In this document: piece by piece, positions 53,995 through 63,727 of the stretch
Numbering within the stretch: position 1 is the first letter of the stretch
How the letters are laid out: every line of letters begins with the position of its first letter
Assembly: GCF_000620785.1 (NCBI RefSeq)
Contig: NZ_JIAI01000002.1
Coordinates: 676,110-740,109 of the forward strand
Source: Actinospineispora acaciae DSM 45401
Lineage (GTDB): Bacteria; Actinomycetota; Actinomycetes; Mycobacteriales; Pseudonocardiaceae
DNA length: 64,000 nt
Direction: 5' to 3'
Made by a program: the position numbers and the translations under genes
The notes under the pieces: model-generated
What the model saw: the letters and a program-made list of their open reading frames with translations, nothing else
Told to the model about the DNA's origin: nothing
The model's database searches: none

Positions 53995-54087
53995 TGTGCC
54001 GGTATCCGCTGGTCGAGCGCGCGCAATATCTTAGGTCTGGCCGGCCGTGACCGTGACCGGCGCCCGCCTGGGCGCTGTGTTCTCGCC

Positions 54088-55017
54088 TCACTCGCCGGCG
54101 GGGCTCGATGCGCGCTCTTCGCGGGGTTGATCGGGTACCGGTGCGGGTCGCGCGGTAGCTAGAACCGAGCCAGCCAGGATGAGCAGGAACGCGATGACGA
54201 TCGACGCGGTGAGTGGCTCACCGAGCAGCGCGACCCCGGCGGCGACCGCGACCGCCGGGTTCACGTAGGTGAACACCATCGCGCGGGTCGTCCCGACCTC
54301 CCGGATCAGCTCGAAGAACACCACGAACGCCACCGCCGTGCACAGCACCGCCAGCCCGCCCAGCGCGGCCAGCACCTCGACCGGCGGTACCTCGACCGGC
54401 CAGGTCAGCGTCGCCGGCACGGTGTACACCAGCGCGGCCAACGTCAGGCAGGCGGCGGTCAGGGTGATCGTGGGAACCTCGGCCAGCTTGTGCGCGGCGA
54501 CCACCGGGGCGCTGGCGTAGCCGACGGCCACCAACAGCATCTCCGCCACCGACCAGCCGGTGCCGCCGCCCAGGTGCGGCACCGCCAGCAGGGCCACCCC
54601 GGCGAGCCCGACACCGAGCCCCACCCAGCGCGCCGGGCCGAGCCGTTCGGTGTCGCCGAGCAGCCGCGACAGCACCACCGCGATGATCGGCACGGCCGCG
54701 ATGAGCAGGCCGGTCATCGAGCTGGTCAGCGTGCGCTCGGCGTCGGAGAGCAGCCACCACGGGCCGATGATCTCCAGCCCGGCGAAGAACAGCACCGGCC
54801 GCCAACGCCGGCGCAACGCGGCCCACCCGCCGGCCCGCGCGGCCAACGGAAGCAACACCACGGCACCGACCGCCGTGCGGGCGAACACCAGCACCGGCAC
54901 CGACACGCCCTGCACCGCCACCTTGATCATCAGGTACGGGATGCCCCAGAGCAGGCACATCGCCGCGAACAGAACCCACCCTCGCCGAGTCACAGCGTCC
55001 CATCCGTTCCAGGGCAC
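54088..55017 (-). CDS. EamA/DMT-superfamily exporter
   Basis: A 309-residue transporter with ten predicted helices in two EamA repeats. GWVLFAAMCLLWGIPYLMIKVAV and VLVFARTAVGAVVLLPLA are helices 1-2, and GTTRAMVFTYVNPAVAVAAGVALLGEPLTASIVIAFLLILAGSVLA (in parts) the last helices with the typical P-V-AV-G motif. ATG start. It lies 33 nt downstream of the AraC gene on the same strand and is probably regulated by it. Confidence 0.9.
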   Translation of the reverse strand: MPWNGWDAVTRRGWVLFAAMCLLWGIPYLMIKVAVQGVSVPVLVFARTAVGAVVLLPLAARAGGWAALRRRWRPVLFFAGLEIIGPWWLLSDAERTLTSSMTGLLIAAVPIIAVVLSRLLGDTERLGPARWVGLGVGLAGVALLAVPHLGGGTGWSVAEMLLVAVGYASAPVVAAHKLAEVPTITLTAACLTLAALVYTVPATLTWPVEVPPVEVLAALGGLAVLCTAVAFVVFFELIREVGTTRAMVFTYVNPAVAVAAGVALLGEPLTASIVIAFLLILAGSVLATARPAPVPDQPREERASSPAGE

Positions 55018-55050
55018 CGACCGTCGGCGGCCCGACGACCAGCGTCGCCG

Positions 55051-55896
55051 TCACACCACCGCGATGTCTTGAACGCTGTTGCGGAACGCCCCGGGTGTGA
55101 CGCCCAACACGCGGCGGAACCACCGGGTCAGGTGGGCCTGGTCGGCGAACCCGACGGCGGCCGCCAGCTCGGACGGCCGGGCGCCGCGCTCCAGCAGCCC
55201 GCGCGCCCTGGCCACCCGGTGCTGCGCCAGCCAGGCATACGGCGGCATCCCGACCTCCGCGCGGAACGCCCGCACCAGCTGGTACCGGGACAGCCCCAGC
55301 CCGGCCGCGATCTCGGCCAGCGACGGCGGGTCCACCACCTGGTCGCCCAGCCGCGCCATCACCCGGTGCGCCACCGCGCCGACCGGACGCGCCTGACCAT
55401 CCGGCCCCGGCACGGCATGCCGGCGCACCAGCGTGGCCAGCACCCCGCACAGCCGCGCTTCCACCTCGAGCGCATCGACACCCCCGGTCCGACGAGCCAT
55501 CGCCGCATGCACCGCGCACAGCTCGCGGGCCAGCGGCGGATCGTGGATCACCAGGTCGCGGAAGCGCGTGCGCCGGCCCGGCGACCCGGCAAGCTCACCG
55601 AGCAGCGCCGCCGACGGGTACATCACCCGGTAGGCGAACCCCGCCCGCCGCGCCGGCGCCCCGGTGTGCACCTCCTCGGGCTCGACCACCACCAGCGTCC
55701 CGGGCCCGGCGTAGTGGGCCTCGCCTCGGTAACACACCACCTCGCGGCCCACCGTGCACGCGCCCACCGCGAACTCCTCGTGCATGTGCGGGGCGTAGCT
55801 GCGTCGCACCAACTGGGCGTGCATGAGGTCCATGGCCGGCCCGCCACCGGCGCTGACCCGCGTCCACACCGCCCAGTCCTTCGGCAGGCCGGTCAT
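55051..55896 (-). CDS. AraC-family regulator with cupin sensor domain
   Basis: A 281-residue regulator. The N-terminal AraC-type cupin (SYAPHMHEEFAVGACTVGREVVCYRGEAHYAGPGTLVVVEPEEVHTG, residues ~33-78) has the HMHEEF/EVHTG metal-type residues. The C-terminal double helix-turn-helix is SLAEIAAGLGLSRYQLVRAFRAEVGMPPYAWLAQHRV and PSELAAAVGFADQAHLTRWFRRVLGVTPGAFRN. ATG start. It precedes an EamA exporter gene by 33 nt, a familiar AraC-exporter pairing in amino acid efflux. Confidence 0.9.
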   Translation of the reverse strand: MTGLPKDWAVWTRVSAGGGPAMDLMHAQLVRRSYAPHMHEEFAVGACTVGREVVCYRGEAHYAGPGTLVVVEPEEVHTGAPARRAGFAYRVMYPSAALLGELAGSPGRRTRFRDLVIHDPPLARELCAVHAAMARRTGGVDALEVEARLCGVLATLVRRHAVPGPDGQARPVGAVAHRVMARLGDQVVDPPSLAEIAAGLGLSRYQLVRAFRAEVGMPPYAWLAQHRVARARGLLERGARPSELAAAVGFADQAHLTRWFRRVLGVTPGAFRNSVQDIAVV

Positions 55897-55918
55897 CAGC
55901 GCCGAGACTACTCCGGGC

Positions 55919-56572
55919 TCACTCGCCCCAGCGGGACGCGGCGGTCCCGGCCTCGATCAGGGACACCCCGCCCTCCGCGCGCTCCCTGGCCAGCTCGCCC
56001 GGCAACGTGTAGCGCTCGGCCTTCTCCGGGCGCGCCCTGACCTGCGCGACGATCTCGTCGGCGAGCGTGCGCGCCATCGCCAGCCGGGGATACGCGGCGT
56101 GGATCGCGGCGGCCACCTCGTCGGTGACGATCTCGACCCGCCAGCCGAAGTCCATCCGGATGCCGGTGTACGTCAGCGCGGCCACCGGGCCTCGGCGCTC
56201 CGCGATCCCGGGCGAGGTGTGCAGCGCGATCGCCTCCCACACGGTGTCCACCTCGGCGGCGGTCAGCCCGCGCTCGGTGAGGAACTCGGCGGCCAGGTCG
56301 GCGCCGTCCACCTCGAACCGCTGGGTGCCGTTGCCCCGCTCGCTGAGCCCGACGTCGTGCAGCAGGGAGGCCAGGAACGTCAGCCTGGCGTCGTAGTCCT
56401 CGCCGTCGCGCATGCCCTCGTGCTCGGCCAGCAGCCGGGCGAACAGGTAGCCGCGGATGCTGTGGTTGGCCACCGGGGTCGACTCGATGCCCCGAATCCA
56501 CTCGACCGTGGCGGTGGACAGCTCGTCGGTGGGAAGCGCGATCACGGGTTGAAGATCACTGATGTTCGTCAC
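55919..56572 (-). CDS. HD-domain phosphohydrolase
   Basis: A 217-residue HD protein. The metal-binding set is His in VANHSIRGYLFARLL (about residue 37), the HD pair in LASLLHDVGLSERG, and downstream EAIALHTSPGIAERRGP and Asp in DEIVAQVRA. Close to the bacterial cyanamide-hydratase-like/HD family (start DLQPVIALPTDELSTATVEWIRGIESTPVANHS). Probably a phosphomonoesterase or hydratase of a small molecule. ATG start. A 22-nt gap to the AraC gene suggests co-transcription. Confidence 0.85.
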   Translation of the reverse strand: MTNISDLQPVIALPTDELSTATVEWIRGIESTPVANHSIRGYLFARLLAEHEGMRDGEDYDARLTFLASLLHDVGLSERGNGTQRFEVDGADLAAEFLTERGLTAAEVDTVWEAIALHTSPGIAERRGPVAALTYTGIRMDFGWRVEIVTDEVAAAIHAAYPRLAMARTLADEIVAQVRARPEKAERYTLPGELARERAEGGVSLIEAGTAASRWGE

Positions 56573-56656
56573 CCGTCGATCCTCGCTCGCCGCGCCCGGG
56601 ACCCGTGAGAGACGAACCTGCCACGGTGCCCGTGTATTCGGACGCCGTCGGAGACC

Positions 56657-56695
56657 AAAAAAGGGGCGTCTCCGACCTGATCGGAGACGCCCCTT
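56657..56695 (-). terminator. Intrinsic terminator of the ctaE-qcrCAB operon
   Basis: A perfect 15-bp stem (56681-56695 with 56661-56675) and a 5-nt loop is followed on the minus strand by six T residues (56662-56657). It lies 16 nt after the qcrB stop. It is the only hairpin in the window with a canonical U-tract. Confidence 0.88.
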
Positions 56696-56710
56696 CGTGG
56701 TGTCCAGTGC

Positions 56711-58387
56711 TCAGCCGTCGACGTCCTTAGGCCGGCCGACCAGCTCGCGGGTCTCGTCCCGCTGCTCGGACTCGGCGCCGTGGCCGTTGCCGTTCTGCTC
56801 GGCGCGGGCGGCGGCCAGCTCGGCCGACTGCTCCGGCGGGTCCGGGCGCAGCAGCGAGCCGGGCACCGGGTGGCCGGCGGAACCGAGCTGGTTCATCCGC
56901 TTGGGCACCGGGGCGCCCTGGTACTCCAGCGGGATGGCGTGGCCGTGCGAGTCGACCCCGGCCAGCGGCTGGTGCACCTCGATGAACTCACCGTGCGGCA
57001 GCCGCTTGATGATGCCGGTCTCCACACCGTGCTCCAGCACCGCCCGGTCGCTGCGCTGCAGCCCGATGCAGATCCGGTACGTCACCCAGTAGGCCAGCGG
57101 CGGGAGCAGCAGGATGCCGATCCTGCCCGCCCAGGTGGTGGCGTTCAGCGAGATGTTGAACTTGTCGGCGATGATGTCGTTCGCGCCGAGCAGCAGCAGC
57201 CAGCCGTAGAACGTGATGGCCATCACGCCCAGCGAGGTGCGTACCGGCACGTCCCTGGGCCGCTGCAGCAGGTTGTGCAGCGCGTTGTCCTTGGTGAACT
57301 TCCGCTCGATCATCGGGTACGCGGCCGCCAGGCCGTGGATCAGCGGCAGGAACAACGGGCTGGCCCAGAAGGCCGGCGGTATCAGGTAGGTGTGCGCGAT
57401 GTCGATCTCCCAGGGCGGGAAGATCCGCAGCATGCCCTCGGTGAACAGCACGTACCAGTCCGGCTGGGAGCCGGCGGAGATGTGTGCCGCGTTGTACGGG
57501 CCGAAGTTCCAGATCGGGTTGATCTGGAAGATCCCGCCCATGATGGCGATCACGCCGACGTTGACCGCGAAGAACGCGCCGCCCTTGGCCGCGAAGGTGG
57601 GCATGATCCGGATGCCGACCACGTTCTTCTCGGTGCGGCCGGGGCCGGGGAACTGGGTGTGCTTCTGGTACCAGACCAGGCCCACGTGCACCGCGATGAG
57701 CGCCAGCAGGATGCCCGGCAGCAGGAGCACGTGCACGATGTAGAGCCGGGGGATGAGCTCGGTGCCAGGGAACTCACCGCCGAAGATCAGCCAGTGCACC
57801 CAGGTGCCCATCACCGGGACCGAGAGCACGAACCCGGACATGATCCGCAGGCCGGTGCCGGAGAGCAGGTCGTCGGGCAGCGAGTAGCCGGTGAAGCCCT
57901 CCAGGAAGCCCATCAGCAGCAGCACGACGCCGATCAGCCAGTTCGTCTCGCGCGGCTTGCGGAACGCTCCGGTGAAGAACGTCCGGAACATGTGCACCAT
58001 CATCGCGGCCATGAACAGCAGCGCCGCCCAGTGGTGCACCTGGCGCACGAACAGCCCGCCGCGCACGTCGAAGGAGATCTCCAGCGCGCTCTCGTACGCC
58101 CGGGACATGCCCAGGCCGCGCAGGTTGTCGAACACCCCGTTGTAGGTGACCTCCTCCATCGAGGGGTCGAAGAACAGCCCGAGGTAGGTGCCGGAGAGCA
58201 GCAGCACGATGAAGCTGTACAGGGCGATCTCGCCGAGCATGAACGACCAGTGCGTCGGGAAGACCTTGTTGAACTGCTTGCGCAGCCCGCCGGCCGGGTG
58301 GAACCGCTGGTCGAGCTCGTCCAGTCCCTCGGCGGCCTTGGCCTTCAGACCCCCCGAGCTTGTCGTGGGGGTGGTGATGGAACTCAT
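56711..58387 (-). CDS. qcrB: Cytochrome bc1 complex cytochrome b subunit
   Basis: A 558-residue membrane protein of the menaquinol:cytochrome c (bcc) complex. Heme-binding histidines lie in [21 protein letters not shown] and [32 protein letters not shown]. The Qo-site region [19 protein letters not shown] has the actinobacterial PDDL form, and about 110 residues beyond the usual C-terminus are charged ([11 protein letters not shown]). ATG overlaps the qcrA stop as ATGA, so the subunits are translationally coupled. Target class of bcc inhibitors in mycobacteria. Confidence 0.97.
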   Translation of the reverse strand: MSSITTPTTSSGGLKAKAAEGLDELDQRFHPAGGLRKQFNKVFPTHWSFMLGEIALYSFIVLLLSGTYLGLFFDPSMEEVTYNGVFDNLRGLGMSRAYESALEISFDVRGGLFVRQVHHWAALLFMAAMMVHMFRTFFTGAFRKPRETNWLIGVVLLLMGFLEGFTGYSLPDDLLSGTGLRIMSGFVLSVPVMGTWVHWLIFGGEFPGTELIPRLYIVHVLLLPGILLALIAVHVGLVWYQKHTQFPGPGRTEKNVVGIRIMPTFAAKGGAFFAVNVGVIAIMGGIFQINPIWNFGPYNAAHISAGSQPDWYVLFTEGMLRIFPPWEIDIAHTYLIPPAFWASPLFLPLIHGLAAAYPMIERKFTKDNALHNLLQRPRDVPVRTSLGVMAITFYGWLLLLGANDIIADKFNISLNATTWAGRIGILLLPPLAYWVTYRICIGLQRSDRAVLEHGVETGIIKRLPHGEFIEVHQPLAGVDSHGHAIPLEYQGAPVPKRMNQLGSAGHPVPGSLLRPDPPEQSAELAAARAEQNGNGHGAESEQRDETRELVGRPKDVDG

Positions 58388-59532
58388 GATCTCCGCTCCC
58401 AGAAGCCAGGTCCGACAGCCTCGTTGAAATCGCCTCTCGCTATGAAGTATCCCTCGCTGTCCACGGTGATGGGAAGTTCGGGAAGCGCGCGGGTGGCCGG
58501 GCCGAAGATGGGCTTGCCGTACTCGGTCGCCAGGAACTGCGACTGGTGACACGGGCAGAGGATCCGGTTCGTCTGCGCCTCGTACAGCGAGGTCGGGCAG
58601 CCGAGGTGGGTGCAGACCTTGGAGTAGGCATAGTAGTCGCCGTAGTGGTAGTCCTCCTGGCCGGCGCGCTGGGTGACCCGCTCACCGGGGCGCAGCCGGA
58701 TGAGCATCACCGGCGCGTCGGAGGCGTGCAGCGCCTTGTCCAGCTTGTGCGGGTCCTCCAGGTCGGAGAGCCGGAACGGGAACACCGTCTCCATGGAGGC
58801 CGCGTCCAGGTCCTCCGGCCGCACCCGGACCTCGATCTTGTTCTTGATGACCTCTTCGGACGAGACGCCGGTGTCGCGGCGCAGGTAGACCTTCTCGCCG
58901 TTCTCCGGCGCCCACGGGGTCACCCACAGCGCGGCCTTGTCGCCGCCCTTCCACGGGTTGCGGACCAGGCCGCCGAGCGCGACCACGCCGAACCCGAGCC
59001 CGAACACCCCGCCGGCCAGCCCGAGGGAGCGCTTGATCAGCGACCGGCGGGCGATGCCGGTGCCCTTGCCGGCGCTGGCCAGCTGCGCCATCACGGTGCG
59101 GCGCTCCAGCTCGCCGGAGCGGCCGTCGTGGCGCTGCTGCACCGCGATCTCGTCCGGGAAGAACTTCTTGACGTAGGCGATCAGGCCCATGCCGATGCCC
59201 AGCACCGCGACGCCGAAGCTGGCCCCGATGATCGGTGTGTACATCGAGTAGATGAGGTGGCCCGGCTGGTTCGGCGGCACGTAGTGGAACGGCCAGAACA
59301 GGAACGCGGCCAGGAACACCAGCCCGGCCAGCCCGGAGATCAGGAACCAGCCGGCGACGCCGCGCTCGGCGCGCTTCTCGGCGCGGGTGCCGGGGACCGG
59401 CCACCTGTTGGCGTTGCGCGCCACCACCACGTCGTCGAGCTCGCCGGCCAGCGTGGCCAGCTGCTCCTCGCTCATGTCGTCCAGCTCGGCCTCGGTCGGC
59501 CGCCGAGCCGGACTCTGCGACCCGTCGGTCAT
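58384..59532 (-). CDS. qcrA: Rieske iron-sulfur subunit of the bcc complex
   Basis: A 382-residue subunit with three N-terminal helices ([66 protein letters not shown]), the long actinobacterial form, and a C-terminal Rieske domain. The 2Fe-2S ligands are in CTHLGC and [11 protein letters not shown] at 59532 overlaps the qcrC stop as ATGA, and its own stop overlaps qcrB in the same way. The longer upstream ATG would overlap qcrC further and is less likely. Export needs the Tat-like hybrid insertion known for this class. Confidence 0.96.
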   Translation of the reverse strand: MTDGSQSPARRPTEAELDDMSEEQLATLAGELDDVVVARNANRWPVPGTRAEKRAERGVAGWFLISGLAGLVFLAAFLFWPFHYVPPNQPGHLIYSMYTPIIGASFGVAVLGIGMGLIAYVKKFFPDEIAVQQRHDGRSGELERRTVMAQLASAGKGTGIARRSLIKRSLGLAGGVFGLGFGVVALGGLVRNPWKGGDKAALWVTPWAPENGEKVYLRRDTGVSSEEVIKNKIEVRVRPEDLDAASMETVFPFRLSDLEDPHKLDKALHASDAPVMLIRLRPGERVTQRAGQEDYHYGDYYAYSKVCTHLGCPTSLYEAQTNRILCPCHQSQFLATEYGKPIFGPATRALPELPITVDSEGYFIARGDFNEAVGPGFWERRS

Positions 59533-60374
59533 GCCTTCGCTCCCAACCACAGTGTGACGGCAACCAACGCGGTGATGCCGACGATCCAGGCGATCAAACC
59601 CTCGGACACCGGCCCGATGCCGCCGAGCGGGTTACCGCCGGGGTTGTTCTGCCCGTCCGAGACCGACTTGACGTAGGCGATGATGTCCTTCTTCTCCTCC
59701 GGCGCGAGCTGGCGGTCGGAGAAGTGCGGCATGTTCTGCGGGCCGCTGAGCATCGCGGTGTAGATCTGGTCCTCGCTGGCCGGCGCGAGCGGCGGCGCGT
59801 ACTTCCCGGAGGACAGCGCGCCGCCCTGGCCGGTGAAGTTGTGGCACGAGGCGCAGTTCAGCCGGAACAGCTCGCCGCCCCGGGCCGGGTCGCCGCCGCG
59901 CAGCGCCAGCCCGTGCTCCGCCGGCCGCTCCGGCCCACCGCCGTTGGCCTGCACGAACGCCGACAGCGCGTCGGTGTTGCGCCGGCCCTCCTCGGTGTTC
60001 TGGTCGAACTCGGCGAGCGGGTGCTTGCGCTCGGCCTGCGCCTCCTGGCGGGCCAGCGGCATCCGTCCGCTGGAGACCTGGAAGTAGGTGGCCGCCGAGC
60101 CGGCCCCGATCAGGCTGGGACCGCGGTCCGCGACGCCCTGCAGGTTGGAGCCGTGGCAGCTGATGCAGTGGTTGTTGAACACCTGCTGGCCCTGGGCCAC
60201 GAGCGCGGAGTCGTCCGCCGCGACGGCGGTCTGCGGCTGCGGGGCGAACGCGGCGTAGAGCCCGCCGGAGCCCAGCAGCGCGAACCCGAGCGCCAGGGCG
60301 GCCGCCACGCGGCGGTGCAGCTTGGTCCGTGCGGATCGGCCCTTCGAACGGCTCAGTGTGGTGGTGGTTCTCAT
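59529..60374 (-). CDS. qcrC: Diheme cytochrome c subunit of the bcc complex
   Basis: A 281-residue diheme c-type cytochrome. An N-terminal signal/anchor ([26 protein letters not shown]) is followed by heme sites C70ISCH74 and C174ASCH178 and a C-terminal anchor ([20 protein letters not shown]). The fused two-heme form replaces a separate cytochrome c between the bcc complex and aa3 oxidase in actinobacteria. ATG start, 47 nt after ctaE; ATGA overlap with qcrA. Confidence 0.97.
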   Translation of the reverse strand: MRTTTTLSRSKGRSARTKLHRRVAAALALGFALLGSGGLYAAFAPQPQTAVAADDSALVAQGQQVFNNHCISCHGSNLQGVADRGPSLIGAGSAATYFQVSSGRMPLARQEAQAERKHPLAEFDQNTEEGRRNTDALSAFVQANGGGPERPAEHGLALRGGDPARGGELFRLNCASCHNFTGQGGALSSGKYAPPLAPASEDQIYTAMLSGPQNMPHFSDRQLAPEEKKDIIAYVKSVSDGQNNPGGNPLGGIGPVSEGLIAWIVGITALVAVTLWLGAKA

Positions 60375-60421
60375 CGCGGAGTCTTGAACCCTCGCTGTCA
60401 GGTCGGGCGCTCGAGGAGCGG

Positions 60422-61033
60422 TCAGCGGATGAAGTAGATCACGGAGAACAGGCCGATCCAGACCACGTCGACGAAGTGCCAGTAGTACGACACCACGATG
60501 GCCGCGGTGGCCTGGGCCGGGGTGAACTTGCTGAGCTTGGTGCGGATCAGCAGGTAGACGAAGGCGATCAGGCCGCCCGTGACGTGCAGCGCGTGGAAAC
60601 CGGTGGTCAGGTAGAACACGGTGCCGTACGCGCTGGACGGGATCGTGGTGTGGTGCTCCGTGATCAGCACCCGGTACTCGTTGACCTGGCCGAGGACGAA
60701 CGCGGTGCCCATCACCAGGGTGATCAGGTACCAGCGGCGCAGCCCGAACACGTCACCGCGCTCGGCGGCGAACACGCCGTACTGGCAGGTGAACGAGGAC
60801 GCGACCAGGATGATCGTGACGACCAGCGCGTACGGCACGTTGAGCTCGGTCGGCGGTGGCGGCCACTCGCCGACGTTCTGCGCTCGCGCGGTGAAGTAGA
60901 TGGCGAACAGCCCCGCGAAGAACATCAGCTCGCTGGAGAGCCACACGATGGTCCCGATGCTGACCATGTTCGGGCGGTTCAGCGAGTGGATACGCTGGCT
61001 GATGTTGGGCGCTGCCGTCGTCACGTGGGTCAT
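60422..61033 (-). CDS. ctaE: Cytochrome c oxidase subunit III
   Basis: A 203-residue membrane subunit with five helices. [92 protein letters not shown] and [26 protein letters not shown]. The family's GFHxxHVxGG motif is intact. ATG at 61033 is preferred over an ATG further out since [22 protein letters not shown] is the conserved N-terminus. It heads the ctaE-qcrC-qcrA-qcrB operon. Confidence 0.95.
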   Translation of the reverse strand: MTHVTTAAPNISQRIHSLNRPNMVSIGTIVWLSSELMFFAGLFAIYFTARAQNVGEWPPPPTELNVPYALVVTIILVASSFTCQYGVFAAERGDVFGLRRWYLITLVMGTAFVLGQVNEYRVLITEHHTTIPSSAYGTVFYLTTGFHALHVTGGLIAFVYLLIRTKLSKFTPAQATAAIVVSYYWHFVDVVWIGLFSVIYFIR

Positions 61034-61175
61034 TATTACCCGCGCGTTTCGCCCGAGTGGCTCAGGGTTGCGCACGGTGAGTCATGGGTGTGGTAGCTCA
61101 CTGTGGCGATGGGTACGCCGGACCCGGCCTGGCCTATTATTTGCGCCGCACCGACCTGGGAGGAAGCTGACCGCC

Positions 61176-61616
61176 GTGAGCAACGCAGTCGACACGGGGA
61201 GGCCGGCACGCACGGTGCTCGTCCTCAGCCACCGGCCCGCCGTGCGAGAGTCGATCATCACGGCCGTCGGCCGCCGACCCGCCCCGGACGTGGGCAGGGT
61301 GCGGTTCCTGGAGGCCGAGAACGTGGCCGAGGTGCTGGCCGCGATGGACTCCGGCCAGGTGGACCTGGCGATCCTGGACGGCGAGGCGCAGCCCACCGGC
61401 GGCATGGGCCTGTCCCGCCAGTTGAAGAACGAGATCACCGACTGTCCTCCGATCGTGGTGGCCGTGCAGCGCCGCGACGACCGCTGGCTGGCCACCTGGT
61501 CGCAGGCCGACGCCGTGCTGGTGCACCCGCTGGACCCGCTGGCGGCCGCCGAGACGGTGGCCGAGGTGTTGCGCGGCGTTGGTGATTCCTCAGCCGCACC
61601 GGCCGTGCGCGGCTGA
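61176..61616 (+). CDS. Receiver-like (CheY-fold) protein lacking canonical residues
   Basis: A 146-residue single-domain protein with a receiver-like fold: TVLVLSHRPAVRESIITAV, VAEVLAAMDSGQVDLAILDGEAQPTGGMGLSRQL (phospho-acceptor-like Asp68), PPIVVAVQRRDDRWL and DAVLVHPLDPLAAAETVAEVL. The acidic pair of the first strand is Ser-His, and the switch Lys before Pro is His. It may therefore not be phosphorylated normally. GTG start with GGGAGGAAG about 10 nt upstream. It is divergent from ctaE and 30 nt before trpD. No DNA-binding domain. Confidence 0.72.
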   Translation: MSNAVDTGRPARTVLVLSHRPAVRESIITAVGRRPAPDVGRVRFLEAENVAEVLAAMDSGQVDLAILDGEAQPTGGMGLSRQLKNEITDCPPIVVAVQRRDDRWLATWSQADAVLVHPLDPLAAAETVAEVLRGVGDSSAAPAVRG

Positions 61617-61646
61617 TAACCGTCTCGGCGATGTGACGGGATAGAC

Positions 61647-62720
61647 ATGAGTACAGAGACCGGCGTGCCGGAGCGGAGCTGGCCGGGGCTGCTCGGCCAA
61701 CTGCTCGGCGGCACCGACCTGACCGCGGCCGACACCGCGTGGGTGATGGACCAGGTGCTGGCCGGCGACGCCAGCGACGTGCGGCTGGCCGGCTTCCTGA
61801 TCGCGCTGCGCGGCAAGGGCGAGACCGCCGAGGAGATCGCCGGGCTGGCCGAGGCGATGCTGGCGCGCGCCCGCCGGGTCACCCTCACCGCCCCGGCGGT
61901 GGACGTGGTCGGCACCGGCGGCGACCACTCGCAGAGCGTGAACATCTCCAGCATGTCCGCCATCGTGGTGGCCGCCGCCGGGGTGCCCGTGGTCAAGCAC
62001 GGCAACCGGGCGGCGTCCTCGCGCTCCGGCGCCGCCGACCTGCTCGAGGCGCTCGGCGTGGCCATCGAGCTGTCGCCGGGCGCGGTGGCGCGCTGCGTGG
62101 CCGAGGTGGGCGTGGGCTTCTGCTTCGCCCCGGCGTTCCACCCCGCCATGCGCCACGCCGGCCCGGTGCGCAGCCAGCTGGGCGTGCCGACCGCCATGAA
62201 CGTGCTCGGCCCGCTGACCAACCCGGCGCAGCCCCCGGCCGGCCTGGTCGGCTGCGCGGACCCCCGGCTGGCCCCGGTGCTGGCCGCCGTGCTGGCCGGC
62301 CGAGGTGGCTCGGCGCTGGTGGTGCGTGGCGACGACGGGCTGGACGAGATCACCACCACCAGCACCACCTCGGTGTGGGTGGTGGCCGGCGGCGCGGTGC
62401 GGCGGGAGACGCTGGACGCGGCCGAGCTGGGCGTGCCCCGGGCGACGGCGTCCGACCTGCGCGGCGGGGACGCGGCGGTCAACGCCGAGGTGACCCGCCG
62501 GCTGCTGGCCGGGGAGAAGGGGCCGGTCCGCGACGCCGTGCTGGTGAACGCGGCCGCCGCCGTCGCCGCCTTCGGCGGGCTGCGCGGCGAGCTGACCGCC
62601 GAGGTCCGCGCCGGCCTGGACAGGGCGGCCCACGCCGTCGACTCCGGGGCGGCGGCCGACCTGCTGGAGCGCTGGGCGACGTTGTCCCAGAAGCTCGCCG
62701 CCTCGCCCGACGAGGACTGA
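61647..62720 (+). CDS. trpD: Anthranilate phosphoribosyltransferase
   Basis: A 357-residue enzyme coupling anthranilate to PRPP in tryptophan synthesis. PRPP-binding [13 protein letters not shown] (in [21 protein letters not shown]) and [23 protein letters not shown] hold the active-site residues. [37 protein letters not shown] is the conserved anthranilate site. ATG start. Other trp genes are absent from the window; location beside ctaE matches M. tuberculosis Rv2192c. Confidence 0.96.
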   Translation: MSTETGVPERSWPGLLGQLLGGTDLTAADTAWVMDQVLAGDASDVRLAGFLIALRGKGETAEEIAGLAEAMLARARRVTLTAPAVDVVGTGGDHSQSVNISSMSAIVVAAAGVPVVKHGNRAASSRSGAADLLEALGVAIELSPGAVARCVAEVGVGFCFAPAFHPAMRHAGPVRSQLGVPTAMNVLGPLTNPAQPPAGLVGCADPRLAPVLAAVLAGRGGSALVVRGDDGLDEITTTSTTSVWVVAGGAVRRETLDAAELGVPRATASDLRGGDAAVNAEVTRRLLAGEKGPVRDAVLVNAAAAVAAFGGLRGELTAEVRAGLDRAAHAVDSGAAADLLERWATLSQKLAASPDED

Positions 62721-62727
62721 CCAGGGC

Positions 62728-63606
62728 GTGCCGATCTCCCGGGACGTCCTGTTCCGCCTGGTCACGAACGAGCGCCTGGAGCGGGCCGTGCGGTCCGTAC
62801 CGCCGGGGGAGCGGCTGGCCTGGAAGGCGGCCTCGCGCTACGTCGCCGGCACCACCTTCGAGGACGCGGCCCGGGTCGCCCGCCGGCTGCGCGAGCACGG
62901 GGTGGCGTGCGCCATCGACCGGTTCGGCGAGCTGGTCGAGGACGCCTCGATGGCGCGCCGGGTGGCCGACGGCTACCTGCGGCTGGCCGGCGAGCTGACC
63001 GGGCTGCCGGACGGGACGTGGCTGGCGGTGGACCTCTCGCACCTGGGCCTGGACGTGGACCCACGCGGATGCGCCGACCACCTGGCGGCGATCGCGCGGG
63101 CGTTGCCGGAGGGCCGGCGGATCCAGGTCGGCGCCGAGGACACCGCCCGGACCGACGCGGTCCTGACCTGCGTGCTCGACGTGGCTGCCCGCGACCTGGC
63201 CGACCGGCTGGGCGCCACCGTCCAGGCCAACCTGCGCCGCACCCCCTCGGACCTGGACCGCCTGCTGGCCGCCGGCGTGCACATCCGGCTGGTCAAGGGC
63301 GCCTACGTCGAGCCGACCGCCCGTGCCCTGCGCTACGGCGAGCCCACCGACGTCGCCTACCTGCGCCTGGCCCACCGTCTCGCGGCCGCCGACGCCCCGT
63401 TCGCGCTGGCCACCCACGACGGCGTGCTGCGCGAGGCGCTGCTGTCCGCGCTCGGCCCGGTCCCGGTGGAGCAGCTCTTCGGCGTGCGCCCGGACGTGGT
63501 GGACGACCTGGTCGCCCGCGAGGTGCCCGTCCGCGTCTACGTCCCGTACGGAGACAACTGGTTCCGCTACCTGATGCGCCGGCTCGCGGAGTCGCGCGGC
63601 TCCTAA
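62728..63606 (+). CDS. Proline dehydrogenase family protein
   Basis: A 292-residue FAD-dependent barrel enzyme of the monofunctional PutA type that oxidises proline to P5C. VDLSHLGLDVDP, GRRIQVGAEDTARTDAVL, VQANLRRTPSDLDRLLAAGVHIRLVKGAYVEP (conserved RLVKGAY), FALATHDGVL and VRVYVPYGDNWFRYLMRRLAE (conserved substrate-site YxxxRR) mark the family. GTG start 8 nt after the trpD stop, so probably co-transcribed. A P5C dehydrogenase gene is not nearby. Confidence 0.9.
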   Translation: MPISRDVLFRLVTNERLERAVRSVPPGERLAWKAASRYVAGTTFEDAARVARRLREHGVACAIDRFGELVEDASMARRVADGYLRLAGELTGLPDGTWLAVDLSHLGLDVDPRGCADHLAAIARALPEGRRIQVGAEDTARTDAVLTCVLDVAARDLADRLGATVQANLRRTPSDLDRLLAAGVHIRLVKGAYVEPTARALRYGEPTDVAYLRLAHRLAAADAPFALATHDGVLREALLSALGPVPVEQLFGVRPDVVDDLVAREVPVRVYVPYGDNWFRYLMRRLAESRGS

Positions 63607-63614
63607 CCACTTCC

Positions 63615-63709
63615 GCGAGTCGGGCGTCTCAGCACACTGAGTCGCGCGTTTCAGCACATCGGGAGTGCGCTGGGGCGCCCGACTCAGTGTGCCCACACGC
63701 CCGACTCGC
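63615..63709. repeat. Long imperfect palindrome with internal 22-nt direct repeats
   Basis: Arms 63615-63648 and 63676-63709 pair at 30 of 34 positions around a 27-nt loop. Inside the left arm and loop, a 22-nt unit beginning GAGTCG (63617 and 63639) is repeated twice with 18 of 22 identities; its core is GCGT-TCAGCACA. It lies in the only gap between proline dehydrogenase and the convergent 40-residue gene. It may act as a terminator and is of repeat-family character. Confidence 0.75.
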
Positions 63710-63727
63710 CGAAGTTCTGTGCGGGCG

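Noticed and set aside
54213..54228. GGTGAGTGGCTCACC resembling the GTGAGTGG repeat family
   Set aside because: It lies inside the EamA coding sequence, lacks the CTCAGAACCC flank and long stem, and is explained by codons.
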